Source: Blasia pusilla
Taxonomy: Eukaryota > Marchantiophyta > Marchantiopsida > Blasiales
Assembly (NCBI GenBank): GCA_050084515.1
Contig: CM114273.1
Coordinates: 1,240,001-1,304,000 of the forward strand
Reading direction: 5' to 3'
Length of the DNA: 64,000 nucleotides
The first letter of the stretch is position 1. The number at the start of each line of letters is the position of its first letter. Both the position numbers and the translations under genes were made by a program. The notes under the pieces were generated by a model that saw nothing but the letters and a program-made list of their open reading frames with translations, made no database searches and had not been told where the DNA came from. Positions 1-12,640 of the stretch are shown in pieces.

Positions 1-281
1 CTATGACTTCCGAGCCTAAAGGAAGATTACTTGTCAAGGTTAAAGAGAACGTCGTCTCCGCCAGGCTTTTTTGAATGTATTCGGCGTGCAACGCGCCTGA
101 TGGATTGGCATTGTATCATGATATTTGTGAAGGGCATACAAGGAGGTACTAACATTCCGATGGCTCAAGTCATATAATTCAGCTAGAGGAGGTAGAGAAG
201 AAGTGCAGTGCAGATTTAGATGATTTGAAGTTGCAGATGGAACAGCAGAACAAAGCATTAGGTGTACTAATGGAAATGGTG

Positions 282-313
282 TCAAAGCTCACCTCCTTGG
301 AGGTGAGCTTTGA
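282..313. repeat. Perfect short inverted repeat
   Basis: Two 15-bp arms (TCAAAGCTCACCTCC and its exact reverse complement) are separated by 2 bp. The arms can form a perfect hairpin. No gene is recognisable around it, so its role is unknown. It could be a small foldback element or chance. Confidence 0.8.
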
Positions 314-1526
314 TTTATCCGATTCCCTACCATCCGCAACAGGGGAAGAGAAGATAACATCAGGTAACTCACCATTCAATATAAAGATTCCCTTTCTATT
401 TCTTCTTTGCCTTTCGTATGTCATTTTCAGTGAATATCACTTGCTGATCTTCTTAGCAATAGTACTTCAGATGTGAATTCTTTTGAGTTTGGTAACTTGC
501 AGCCGTTGTTGAACATCCATCAACTTCTGAAGCGAGAATAGCTCAACCAGGGAAGAGGAAGATCTCAACACATAATGAAGCAATAACAACGGTAAGGAGC
601 CTTTTTTTTCCTGATCAGACCTAGGAACTTGTAATACACTTACTTATTGTAGTTAAGTACCTAAAATTCTTACTCATCTTGGTCGACTTTGATTCTTTAT
701 AGAAGGGCCAAAAGCACCAAGAGGAGAAGCTCCATGGAAAGTGTTGGGGATGAACACTTGTAAGCATGGGATCTTGATATATTGAATGGTTCATTTGCAC
801 AATTTTCTATCCATCAACAAAATAATGGACATTTTATCTTACAGAATTGTATGACAATTGTGTGCAAAAAACTTGAGTTTAGACAGCCAAGCTAAATCAT
901 CACCTACCAAAAGATAAAAGTCTAGGCACCACTCTGATGTAGCAAATATGCAAGATAGTGAAATCAAATGACCCTAACCATGCCTATCCCACTAGGCATG
1001 TTTAGGGTTGATCTCAATGAAGTATTTGAGCCTGAACATGCTCTATGGATGCCAAATTTTATAGATGAACCGGCACAAGAAACATTTGGCGATGCTCTTG
1101 CATCAAGCATGCTCTGCCAAGAGATGCACACGAGGGAGGTGATGTAGTAGAGTAGTTTTTCTTTTTGGCACCAATCTACCTGAGGTGCATAGACTTCTCT
1201 TTTGAAGTGATTTTATTGGCTTAAGACATCTTTTCTGGTTTGTTAAATATGAGAATCGAAAACCGTGCCAATTCTAATATCAAACTTTACTTTTAAGACA
1301 TTCATATTCTGTTCTATTTGCATTTCATCCCCTTGTAGTTGAGTTGCCATGTTGTTGGTTGTGTGCATTTATTCCAAATTGCATTTTAGGCTGATGTATA
1401 TGCTTTAGTGTTGCAATTCAAACAGGAATGGACATAAGGATTTCAATAATTCAGATCCAATTACAAGTGAAAGACCTTTCAAAAGATATTAATAAACTCA
1501 TCAAAAACTCCAAAAATGAAATCTAC
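314..1526. other. No gene seen
   Basis: AT-rich sequence without a convincing coding stretch on either strand. The few open frames are short, start at random and show no domain or codon pattern that I recognise. Confidence 0.5.
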
Positions 1527-2248
1527 AAGTCATATCAATATTACTGGTGTAGTGAGGTATCATTCCTACCTAGTCACTAAACATGACTCATTCAGACCTA
1601 TTCCAATGACTATAGGACTCATTATGTCCTGCCCGCAACCTCCACAGTTGTATTGTCATATCTACACTAGTTGTAGGGCCTTCTACTCTAGTCATGTGTC
1701 ACTACTTGGCGAGTGACTAAACATGACTACGTGAGTAAATTACAGTAGTGGAAAAAATTGATATGACTACACGAGTTGTGAACTATGACTGAATCCAAAA
1801 ATTTAATGATTGATGGAGGCATGACTATTACCACCAAGTGGCTTCCTCACCCATGTGGTACACTTGTCACATTTTCATTCGATACAATATACTTTTACAT
1901 GACTAAACATGACTACGGTAGTCATTGGTGGTAACTAGACAGATACCCTAGATATGACTACAGGAGTTGTCTTCCATACTCCACGTCATCAGTGCCATGT
2001 CACACCAATTAGTCTATGTAACGCATTATGTGTCATTATTCTACGTCATCAAAGTGACTAGTTAGTCATGGCCTCATGACTACACCCTCTAGTCATGTAC
2101 CAGCGTCTACCTAAGTCGACCATGTTAGTTAGCCCAATCGCCAAGCAAATATGACTTGGCTTTTGTGTCTAAAATAGTCGTTAGTCATTGCCAATCGTGG
2201 AATATAAAGTATGACTTGTATGAGTCATATAACCCAGTCATAAAACCA
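1527..2248. repeat. Block rich in ATGACT/AGTCAT
   Basis: The hexamer ATGACT or its reverse complement AGTCAT occurs about twenty times in roughly 720 bp, in both orientations and often as ATGACTAC or TAGTCAT. Chance would give less than one. Spacing is irregular, so this is not a simple tandem array. It runs almost up to the non-LTR element tail at 2272. It may be subterminal repeats of a DNA transposon or a dense binding-site cluster. Neither can be shown from this sequence. Confidence 0.65.
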
Positions 2249-2271
2249 AGGATTTCTTCTAGTGTTTTAAC

Positions 2272-3050
2272 ATGAAAAAACTAGCCTCCCTCATCCCGGG
2301 TTTCCGCATCGCACCACTTACCTACACTACAACGATGCGGTTCCGATTGGGCCTCCCCCTACCATCGGTGGTTGGTTTGACATATTGCAAGTGTTTCCGG
2401 AGTCTAAATCCACTTGATGTGCATTTGGCACGGTGTCTAGTTGGAGGTGAGAGGATAGCCACCCACGATGCACTACGGGATATTATGTTCTCTATTGCTC
2501 GGGAGAGTGACTTCTATGTGCAGAGAGAGAGGCAATACTCCATGCGGGATTCCCTTATCCGTGTTGATCTCTACATGACACGAGAATCTGAGGTAGTGGT
2601 AGCGGATGTTGTAGTGATGGATCCTACGTAGGAGGCGATGCGGGCCCAAGTGGTGGCACAAGGGATATGACCTAGCCATTGAGATGTACAGGGCTATGGG
2701 GGAGAAGTTTGACTCGTTCCTTATGGATTGCACCCATCATCTCCAGTCGAGAAATAGGTTGTCCTTAGCCACTGCGATACTTTATTGTAGGCAACGGGTC
2801 TCCATAGCTTTGCACCATGCCTAGGAAAATGGGCTTTTACAGCGGGCTCAGGCAGTTGGAGACGCCAATGCTAGAGGCCCACTAACTAATAGCCATAGTT
2901 CTATAGGTGTTGTTGATATTGTCTTTGCTTTGCTGTTGGTGATTTCGGTCGTTAGGGGAAGGAGGCCCCCTTATGTCTCTTTGGGGACGATTTCAGCCCA
3001 CAGGTTTTTTGGCTTTCTATGCCCCCCTCCTTTGTATCACGATGGATTTT
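2272..3050 (+). mobile_element. Non-LTR retrotransposon C-terminal fragment
   Basis: An open frame of 119 residues (2272-2631) ends at TAG. It carries a Cys/His cluster (TYCKC, then LARC, then GGERIATHD) followed by a segment ending RVDLYMTRESEVVVADVVV. A second, independently decayed copy of the same protein lies on the minus strand at 29240-30199, so this is a dispersed repeat. From memory, the layout of a Cys/His cluster, then R-x-D and a distal D, resembles the C-terminus of reverse-transcriptase proteins with a restriction-like nuclease domain. No reverse transcriptase core is present, so the copy is 5'-truncated, as is usual for such elements. Past the stop, the reading sense continues (YDLAIEMYRAMGEKFDSF), so the stop is probably a mutation. 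The assignment to non-LTR elements is by resemblance only. Confidence 0.5.
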
Positions 3051-3859
3051 CCATCCCAATTTCTATTAATGTTTTATATAATTTTATATATTAATATATA
3101 ACGGAGGCAAGACCATGTCATGAGGTTCAATGTACATTAAGGCACTCCTTGATGTGTTGGCCTACATATGGATTATAACCTGTTTTAGGAAGTATTTATT
3201 ATATTGTATTTTAAATGAATGCGAATTGTGAAGGTTTAAGTTAAATACATTACATATGTCGAGTAAGCATGAAATGTATTGCTTCATGTATGACATGAGA
3301 TAGATAATTTCATGTATCAATATTTTGTGTATATATAACAGAAAAACGCAAGAAGAGTCCTAAAATACGCCTCCATCAGCTTTTTTATAGGCTAAGTGAT
3401 CCATTCGACTTATGAAGAAAGAGGGCAGGAACAAGTGCAACATTTATCTAAACTCCTTTGAGATCTCAAAGGGAAAACATTGCACTCCGAAATTAATCTA
3501 GACAAGTCTAGGTAACCGCTTTGATCCCTCCATACCTTCAAGTATTCTCACGACCTTACGATAAGAAAAAGAAAAGCAGTGGATCAAGCTTTCACTACAA
3601 CAACAACAAACAAAGTGGTGGAAACTTAGAAGATAAAAAAAAAGTAAAAACCATTGCAACATGTGTAACTCATTTTCACCCTATATTTGCGGTCACATTG
3701 TTTACTTTGATATTTCTTTTTCCACTTTTCTTTATTCTTAAATTCTTCCCCGGACCGCCGGATTTCCGGGCATGTGAAGGCCAGGAGGAATCACGATATA
3801 TCCTTAAGTTTGTAGATAGTTCCGAATATGGAAAGGCCCGTAAGCATAAGACCGTGTAA

Positions 3860-4600
3860 GGAGTCCAAAGGACTCCTCTCCAATAAATACATTAGTCCAG
3901 TCCACGTCCGGTTTTCTATTGTCCATTCAGTTTTTAAAACGTGATCCTCTCTTATCTCCAGATAGTCTTAAATGTGATCCACTCTTATCCCACAGGTTCC
4001 GTCCTGAAAAAAATATTTCCTGTAGACAAAAAGTTTCTCCGACTGATAATGGGTCCCTCCAGTGTATTTCTCACCGTATTTTCAAATTACGTCAGGTTTC
4101 CTCGGTGCTCTCACAAAATTAACTTGAAAACCCTACTAAAACCCTTACTAATCCATATTAATCTATTTTACTCTCTCCTTAATTTCTCGCACGTATAATT
4201 ATCCGTAATTACATATATATCAATTCTCTTCTTGATTTTTAAGGATGTCTAGTGGATTTTTAAGCTCCACTTTAAGCACAATTTCTCTACCCTGTATTCT
4301 CCCTTGCTATTAATATTACTTTCTTATCCTATCAATTAACGTAGTATTTTAATTTTCCATCCATATTAGAAAACCAAAACCTTGTAACTAGTTGGGGTGG
4401 GATGATGTAGCCGCAAATATTACTAAATGCCAAAATCAGGTGACCATTATTGACAAAATTGAAACTTTTGGCAATAAAGCATTTTTTCGTGCGCCACTCA
4501 CCATTCAAATCACTTTCAACTATCTTTCTGAACTCTTAGATACAAAATTTAGGACTCATTTCTCCTTAACAAGAAGACCACTCAGTCTGATCATCAAACC
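3860..4600. other. No gene seen
   Basis: AT- and pyrimidine-rich sequence. The short plus-strand frames here have no recognisable domain and look like chance openings. Confidence 0.4.
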
Positions 4601-5210
4601 TCAAAACCCATGGCTTTAGAACCCAACTATCAAATCCGTACGACAGTTTACAAGCTTCAAAGACTCTTTGCTTTCTCTCTTCTTCCAATCCCAACAACAA
4701 TTATTGTGAAAACTGAATGAGGCACTGATCTTATCTCCTCAAATCTCCAGATTCTCCAGGATGTCAGCAATTTCTCTCTTCAATCTCCTCCTTGACCTCA
4801 GCAATCAATTGTTCTGCAGCACCCTCACGTTCTTAATCTCTCTTTCTGAGAGCTGTAGAAACGATATTGAAGTGATTCAAATTCTGACAAAACTCTCGCC
4901 TTCCCAGCTTTCCAATGGCATCTCTATCTCCTTGCGTTCCCAAATATAACTCTCACAAAGCTTTAAAACGTCATCTCCAACTTTCTGCAGCAGATTTTTG
5001 ACCCCCCTTCACTTGACAGCTTCTCTCGTGCTCTCCGTTTCTGATCCCGCTCTCAAAACTTGTTTTGTAAAAGCCTTTCTTTGTGTCTTTCCAACGCGTC
5101 CTTGATCTCCCCATATGACTTTCATTTTCTCCTTCAAAACGGGTTTCAGTCTTCTCTAACTTATCCTTCTAATTCACCTCCAAGGAGCTTTTGCTCTCTT
5201 TGAATGGTAG
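4600..5210 (-). pseudogene. Faint coiled-coil-like coding relic
   Basis: Read on the minus strand, short stretches in different frames look like eroded coding sequence rich in Glu, Lys and Leu. Examples are IKDALERHKERLLQNKF near 5110, LLQKVGDDVLKLCESYIWER near 4970 and RLKREIADILENLEI near 4770. Stops and frame changes separate them, and no single frame stays open beyond about 40 residues. Heptad-like spacing suggests a former coiled-coil protein. I do not recognise the parent gene, and a chance origin in a pyrimidine-rich tract is possible. Confidence 0.2.
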
Positions 5211-6064
5211 AGATTTTTTCCCCCTTCCTTGGTCACTCTCACTACTTTGGTCAATTTTATTCAAATATTTTTCTCCTCTTTCCTTGAAATTTTCTCTTGA
5301 CCAAATATTTACCAAGATTCTTTGGCCGTCCACAATATTCCAACGGCACCGTTACTTTTTGGACGGCAGCTCCCCGTAATTGAATTCCTCCTTCTATCTT
5401 CTTTCCTTTTTAACCTCATAAGTGTTATTCTTGCTTTACGGGAGTGTAGCCTTCATATTTATTCTTGGCTAACACTTATAATTTCCCCGTAAGTATTACA
5501 TAAAGTGCCCGACGGGCTTTATTACGACTTTCCTTATGGGATCTTTTAGCTTAGACTTCTAAAGCTCCAAATCTCGACTTAGATGATCAGAATTACTTGT
5601 GGTATGAATCTTCATCGCCCAGTCAAGTTTAGAATTTACGACGTACTTAAAGTAAGACGTGCCTTTTTATTTACTTGCGCGTCACATGGACTTTCGCGAA
5701 TATGAATTGCAATCCCGTAAAACACATTTGACCTAAGAACCGATACCTTTATACCGGTTATGTCTGAACATGGTTTCCCACTTCCACGTGGAGATAAGAA
5801 TGGCCCCACGACGACCATCAAACAAGGGATGCGGGAGTTTCCCGTAAACCGAGCATTTCAATTGTATGATATTCGAAACAGTCCTTACCTGGTTCCACTA
5901 CCCATACAAAACAAAAGAAATTAATGCAAGTCTTTAAATTCTTTTTCATAATTAATTTTCAAAATTATTTTTTTAAAAATCAGTTTTAGTTGAAAGTTTC
6001 AAATGCATAAAAGACACGATCCTCAAAAAAAGAATAAAATTCCTGAAATCCTCTGAATTTTCCT

Positions 6065-6275
6065 TTACCGGGTTCCCGTGACGAACATCAAGTGGACGGA
6101 ATCTCCCCTAATTTCCCGTACATGGCCTGAAACGCCTGGACGGAGTTCCCGCGATGACCATGAAACGCGTGGAGCGCCGTGGACTGAGCTCCCATGACGG
6201 CCATCACACGCATGCACCGAGTTACCATGCCGAGCATCACCCACGTGCACCGGGTTACCGTGATCAGCATCGGAG
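6065..6275. repeat. Degenerate GC-rich tandem repeat
   Basis: A unit of roughly 33-39 bp recurs about five times, each with a version of the phrase ACCGNGTTACCGTGANCANCATCAC. It is far more GC-rich than its surroundings. The open frames over it on both strands (6065-6342) follow from the repeat having no stops and are not evidence of a gene. Confidence 0.5.
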
Positions 6276-6342
6276 AGGGGTAATCAAGTTAACTCACTTA
6301 AGTGAGAAGTTGACTTTCTTTATTGGCATTATCTGGACATAG

Positions 6343-9170
6343 ATCTAATTGCGGACTTCAGATCCAAACTGTAGAATGGCAGCCAGTCAAATGTAGAGAA
6401 AACCGGACCGGGAACTGCATTTCCCCGCGAAAAGTGAAAGAATATCGGTAGCTTTCTGGATATTTCTGATCACACCACACTTTTCAATATTCTGTCGGGA
6501 GGGGCTGGTCAGTCACCCCTTTATAGTTCGGTTGCTCCGTTCGCCTGTTCCACATAGGGATGTAGAATAGCAGCGAGTGAGACTTTGCGACAGGTCCTCG
6601 TTTTGGAGTTGTGGATGGCGATCGCTGTATGAGATGAGTCCGTGGCTTCCTTTGAGATTGTGAGGAGAAGGTTAGTGGCATTTCGAGCGCGATGATGTCT
6701 TCCAAGTCTAGAAGATCCCTCGGGGCCTCCCACACGACGATTGATTGAGAGATCTGCACGCACTATCCGACCGGAGGTCGACGATTTTCTGCGATTTCAT
6801 GAAGCTTTAAGTTTTTCAGTGTAGTTCCGGTCAGAGGTGCGTGGCTTGTGAACCTTCGGTTTCGAGTCGAATTTCATCCAAATTTCTAAGTATAAATTTC
6901 TAGCATTCTGGTTCGTTCAGGAGCCCAACAAACCTTCATCTCCGATTCTGAATTGGGCTGAGGGTTGTGGTCCTCCATCTGCAGCTCAGTCTTGCACTCT
7001 AGATTGCATGTACATGCTATCCCTGACTTCTACCTACCTGAACTCGAGCTTAAGCAGGTGCTTAACCTTCGCCTCTACATGCTCTGCTTACGAAGTTATT
7101 GAAGTGAGAGAGGCTTCATTGCGCCATAGATAGAATACTCAAAAATCATCTGAGTATTGCATTACTGCTACACCTCCAGTTTTTGCCATGCCATTGCTTA
7201 GACTTTGTTTTGCTGGATTAATTACATGGCAAGGCATTATGTAGGCTTTGTTTTACTGTATTAATTAGCTTGCATGGCATGGCATTAGGGCATTAGGGTT
7301 CTCTAATTTACGTTTTACGATCTTTTTCCGGCTCTAGTGCTGGGGTGCCAGGAGGACCCATTAGGTTACTACGGACGTGGCCATAAACACTTTACACCTA
7401 TAAACACTTTACAAACTCAGGCACCTTGAGTGGTTTTTATCTTACATACTAAGAGTCTCCACGTGGCTATTGTATAGGCTTTGTTTGCTATATTATGGTG
7501 TAGATACTCCTTTGTTGTAGGAGTATTTTTGCTGCAGTATTTTGAAGTCTTTGTTATACGGGTATAAGACTTGGTATCCAAGATAAAAGAAGCTGTAAGA
7601 TTTTTTATATCTTACAGCTTATGAGTGTATAGCTTAGTAGCTTTGCTCGGTATATCCTAATACAGCAAAGGCTAACGCAATTGCATAGTAGAATTTTATA
7701 GTTGCTCTTAGTATATAAGAAAGCCTTTCAAGCTCCACTTATCAAAATTTTGAAATGTTTTTCTTTTCATAGGCGCTTTAAGTTAATTAATGTTTGTGAC
7801 ATAAATCTTGAGTGATTTTTTTTCTATCCAGGTTTGAGATATCATGCCTTTAAGTAGCCTTTAAGGGCTTTAAGTAGGCACTTCTTTTTAATAATGTAGA
7901 GTGAATAGTGAAGTGTTCTCTCTCTATGAATAGACGTCCCTAAGGCTATGCCATACACTTGAAATAGCTAATATAAAAGCTCAACCTGGCTTAATTAGAG
8001 TGAATTTAGTATGGCCTCTTCTAGTGAAGTTAAATAGATGAAGTAGTGATTACTCAGTTTGGGGTTGTTTGTGGGGGTATAATTGAAAGTTTCCCATTCC
8101 CATTAAGGAATTACGGTAGTGGCATGGATGAAGAGTTCTAATTTCTATCCCAAGCTTTGGGACCCCACATGTAAAGGTAAAGTCTTGGTAACTAAGATCA
8201 TGACCAATGGATTGAGGTGGGAAAGGAAAATAACTCATTCATGCCATGTAGATACTTGTATATTTATGTGTAACCATGTATGTCTATGTTAGATGAGGGC
8301 ATGGAGCCAAGTGGGCTTTGGCCCCTTATTAGCCTAACTCTTTTCATTTGGAAATTTTTTTTTATGCGTAAGTGTAACCTTGAAGAGACCTTAAGAAAAC
8401 GTTATTAAACATCATATCATTGAAGCTATTGAAAGAGTGGTAGAGTTTGGGCAACATGTCTTGTTATGATGTTTGAACATTATATTCACTTTTAAAAGTT
8501 GTGTGGAATAAAATAACCATCCATATGGTGTATTTCCGTGGGCATATGAACTCTAACTACATAAATAGAATGTATTTATAATTTTATCTCACCAACATAT
8601 GTTAAATTTTTCTTTAATATTTAAATATCCTTTATTATTCAAAAATAACTGAACTCAAATTTTCAGACTTTTTAGAGAATGTTATGTCTATACTAAGTAA
8701 CAACATATTTATCACTTAGACTAGAGATAAAATTTTAAGTTTCACTTGGTGATTAATTATCTACAAGAATAGCTAACTTGAAGCGCATTTTTTGGAAATA
8801 TTTTACAAAGAAAAATTCGTGGGAAAATATTGGTTAGAAAATTTGGTGATATAAGGCTAAGACATAAATCTAAATTTTAAACGTTTTAAAATTAAAAAAT
8901 AAAAAAAAAATCTCATCCAACACTTTGTTAGTGGAGATTTTCATTCTCTAAATCCTATATCCTAATCCAAATTTATGTGAAAACTGCAGGTTATTGTCCT
9001 ACAAATGAGAATATCTACTTTTAAAGATTGGAGAAAAGTGGGGTGACTAAATTTCATAGCATAGTTTCAAATCCTCAATTATTAACTTTAATTAAGGATG
9101 GGAGAGCCATTAGTTCAAGGAGAATATATTCCCCTTAGAGATCTTAAAGGGGGTGTAAGATTTTTGTTTT
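6343..9170. other. No gene seen
   Basis: Mixed, mostly AT-rich sequence with no domain or sustained coding pattern. The minus frames at 6484-6763 are short and unsupported. The only notable structure is the small foldback at 7590-7620. Confidence 0.4.
7590..7620. repeat. Perfect 12-bp hairpin
   Basis: AAGCTGTAAGAT and its exact reverse complement are separated by a 7-nt T-rich loop. No flanking gene is evident, so a transcription-terminator role is not supported. Confidence 0.6.
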
Positions 9171-9391
9171 AAGTTTGAGTTATTAGTTTTTTATTTAATT
9201 TCAATTCCAAATTCTTAAAAAATTCCCTTCTAGAATGTTAGTGGGAAAATTTTGAATAACCCGAGTTTAGCTAATTTTATTCCAGTTTTAATCTGGATGT
9301 AATTTCATTTGAGCATTACTTTGATATTTGTACAGGAATAAGAAAGACCTGCTAGAAGTTCACTCACCGTTTGGTGTCATGGGTATACGAA

Positions 9392-10183
9392 ATGAGGAAG
9401 GAAGGCATTGCGAAATCGAGTCATTTGTGGAAAAGCCAAGGATATTCCTTAAACGATGTTTACATCTATAATTCGAACAAAGATTCATTATATAGAAAGG
9501 AGTCTATATACGCTGCAAGGTGTCGTCGAGATACAACTCACACTGGAGATTTGAGCAAACCAACATGGATAATTGCTATTCGAGGAACCAAGGACGGGAT
9601 CGATTTGATAGACTATGTGGCGTTGGTTAGACGAAGCTTGCTCCAACGACAACGGACACAACTTCTCCTTCATGTGATTAAAAATTTGTGCGAAAACCAT
9701 CCACATGAAAGTATAAGTGTAACAGGCCATTCACTTGGAGCTTCCATGGGAATGTGGGTATGCCGGGAACTCGTAAGCGAAGGGCATAATGTAGATGGTC
9801 ATTTTTTCAATCCCCCATTAATGACAAGTACTGGATTATGCGCAAAATTCTTTAAGCTGATATTACCACTAACCGAGGAGATGAAGCACCACTTTCGACC
9901 CATTGGAGTTATGTTTTGGAGAGCAAAGTTAAAATTGGTAAAAAGACTTCACAATAACGAAGAGAGATTAGCAGTTTTTTCGGCCCAGTTCGAGAAGCTA
10001 GGAAATTGGATACCCACCATGTATGTCAACAAATCGGACTTTTTATGCAACGAGTATATTTCTTATTTCAACTCAAGAAGTGGACATTCAAGAAAAGATA
10101 TCGAAGGATATAGTACTAGGCCCTTTCTTTTCCCATGGTTGGATTTGGATGTTAAACCAGGAAATTTCATTCCACATGTATAG
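9392..10183 (+). CDS. At4g10955-like alpha/beta-hydrolase (lipase-like)
   Basis: A 263-residue frame from the first in-frame ATG. The frame is open upstream to 9356, where an in-frame TAG precedes it. The middle carries a class-3-lipase-like core: a strand WIIAIRGT, the nucleophile elbow GHSLGAS, then HFFNPP. Further on, WIPTMYVNKSDFLCNEYISYF matches the family block that usually reads W-I-P-x-x-x-V-N-P-S-D-x-I-C-x-E-Y. Members are lipase-like serine hydrolases of mostly unproven substrate. This protein is about 80 residues shorter at the N-terminus than the Arabidopsis family (about 350), so an upstream exon is likely missing or unseen. The family's C-terminal His-Leu-Ile-Pro is replaced by NFIPHV, so the catalytic histidine may be shifted or lost and activity is uncertain. 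A decayed tandem copy follows at 11600-12640. Confidence 0.8.
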   Translation: MRKEGIAKSSHLWKSQGYSLNDVYIYNSNKDSLYRKESIYAARCRRDTTHTGDLSKPTWIIAIRGTKDGIDLIDYVALVRRSLLQRQRTQLLLHVIKNLCENHPHESISVTGHSLGASMGMWVCRELVSEGHNVDGHFFNPPLMTSTGLCAKFFKLILPLTEEMKHHFRPIGVMFWRAKLKLVKRLHNNEERLAVFSAQFEKLGNWIPTMYVNKSDFLCNEYISYFNSRSGHSRKDIEGYSTRPFLFPWLDLDVKPGNFIPHV

Positions 10184-10476
10184 CTCACATAGATGCTTTT
10201 TCTTTGATATTAAAGTCCCCCAAGAAGTTTGAACCACATAGTATTGAAACATGGCTTCACCCACACCTCAAACTTACAAATGCCTTCCCTTCAAATTAGT
10301 GAAACCCTAAAGCTTTAAATAGAGGGCTTCATATATACATACTCTTGAATAGATATTTTTGGAAATAAGAAAAACCTTAAATTCCTCTAGTCTATTGGAT
10401 GTCCGAAGCTAATATTATATATTTTTTTTTAGTTTAGTAGATTACTAAACTATAAATTTTAGTTTGTAAGTGGTGT

Positions 10477-10648
10477 CTATGAGATGGAGTGGAGGTGCTT
10501 TTTGCATTATGCAAGTATCTCTTTGTATTTTCTTTTACATAAAAAAATTAAGTATCTATGAGATGGAATCTATGAGATGGAGTGGAGGTGCTTTTTGCAT
10601 TATGCAAGTATCTCTTTGTATTTTCTTTTACATAAAAAAATTAAGTAT
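10477..10648 (+). repeat. 93-bp tandem duplication
   Basis: Two directly adjacent copies start at 10477 and 10570. They begin CTATGAGATGGAGTGG and are identical up to AAGTAT. They lie about 300 bp downstream of the lipase-like stop codon. The near identity implies a recent origin. Confidence 0.9.
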
Positions 10649-11599
10649 ATGAAATTATGCTTGAATAACAATACAAGAAAATGATAGTTTGACAAATATC
10701 ATTATCATACTTACAACAAGTACTCAAAATAGACTTATTCGACCACTAATATGGTAGTATTTATATAGTTTAGTGACAAAAAAGTATCATAAAAGACATT
10801 CTTAAATATTTCAAATCATGTGTAAATCACAAGTTGAGGCTTAGTAATCCCAAACAATTAGAATCGCTAAAGATTAGCACATTCTCCATGACATAATCAA
10901 GAGTATGAGATTGATATTCTTGCAAGTGTCTCAAAATCCTCAACAACTTGCAAAAATAATCTAGACCTAGTATCCGCTCAACCGCTACCTTGTTGCATTC
11001 AATTGGCCTTCACATGGCCAACCACCAATGACCAAATAAATGGTCCTACCCGCTCCAAGTCCTACGCCCCCAACAAAAAAAGTCCCTTTGTAGGGAACTT
11101 TGTGACCCTGTACGGCCGCACAATTATGTCACATGTGAGAATGAAACGTGTCTCACGACCTCATCAACCTCAACATATAAATCATATAATAGTTTTTCAA
11201 CCAAGATGTTGTAGGATTCGACATAGGTCACTATCGTCGTGGCTTGCACCATGGACTTATCATATGGATATCAAGGTCAAATTTTCACCATGATCTTATT
11301 TCGGATGATGAATTGGGTCATACTCGCTCCACCCAAGGATGTCTATATCCTGAATGGAGATTGTTACATAGTGGCCCTTGTTAAGCCCAACCCTTTAAAC
11401 GCCACCTTCCCTAACATTAGTTTTTATATTTTATTTAAAATTCTAAAATAACTTAAATTTCATGAGAGAGGTTCCAATTTAGAGTCTTATGAGGAAAATT
11501 ATGAATGACCAAATTTAGATAATCTTATTTTAATTGGGATGTAATTCATTTGAGCATTAGTTCTAGGCATAAGAAAGTCCAATTGGAACTCCATGGGAA

Positions 11600-12640
11600 T
11601 CTTGTATTATCCCTATACCACATGACGGTATAAGGAAGGGAATAAGAATTGACTCATTTGTAGGAGAGCCAAGGATATTCTTTAGAGGAGGTTTTCAAGA
11701 AAGAAGAATCTTCTTCTCTCAAAAGGAATTATCCAAAAAAGAAGATGATCCTACTAAATATGAAGATTATTCTGGTGAAGATGATTCTAGTTAAGATGAA
11801 GATGATTTGACGCCATAAGAAGGTATGGTGACTTTCATTGATGACTTGAAGGACATATGCCTCTAAACTTTTTAAAGTTTCCAAAATTTTGTTTAACTTA
11901 CATCACCATATTTGTGATTTTTTTCTCTTAGGGACTAGAAAATCCAAATCAAGTTGGCCATATCATACTAGGGGAGAAGAGTATACACTAGGGTCAGCAT
12001 ACATACATATCCATATACATGGCCAAATTTGGTCTTGATGCAACTCACATGGAGGACTCATGGATAATGGGTAATGGCTATTTCAGGAACCACGAATGCG
12101 GTTGATTTGATAGTTAGAAAGTTGCACAAACAAAAACGGACAAAATTTCTCTTCGAAGAGGTGAAAAAGTTGTGCAAAAATCATGGAAATGAGATTATAA
12201 GTGTGAGTGGCCACTAACTTGGAGCCTCCCACGGTATGTTGGGAACTCCCACTCCAAAACAAAAAAAAATGGATGGTTTTTTCAATCCATATTAGTAAAA
12301 AGTATGGGAATATGTACAAAACACTAAAAAGGTGTGACTCCACTTAACAAAGATGAGAGGAAGAACTACTTTAGAGGACTTGGAAATTTCGTAAAAAAGT
12401 TCAAAGTGGCAAAAGCACTTTCCATAAACAAAGGAAATATAACATGTTTTTCATCCGAGTTCGAGAAGTTAGGAGATTGGATACCTATTCTATATATCAA
12501 CAAATATGACTTTTTATGCAACTAGTGTATAACTTATTTCAGCTCAGCCAGTGGACAGTCACCAAGAGATCATATGGTAGGATATAGCACAAGGCCCTAT
12601 CTTCTCTTATGGTAGGAACCAGAAGGCTAAACCTGAAATT
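11600..12640 (+). pseudogene. Decayed second copy of the lipase-like gene
   Basis: The downstream copy of the 2.26-kb duplication. Short surviving pieces match the intact gene in order: a nucleophile region reading S-G-H-stop-L-G-A-S near 12205, NINKGN-like sequence near 12430, and FEKLGDWIPILYINKYDFLCN at 12460-12522, followed by a stop where the intact protein continues EYISYF. Frameshifts, an in-frame stop in the GHSLG elbow and an acidic insertion near 11700-11815 (repeated Glu/Asp codons) make it non-functional. The insertion has no counterpart in the intact copy. Confidence 0.8.

Noticed and set aside
6065-6342. His/Arg/Gly-rich frames on both strands
   Set aside because: They follow the short GC-rich repeat and show its period.
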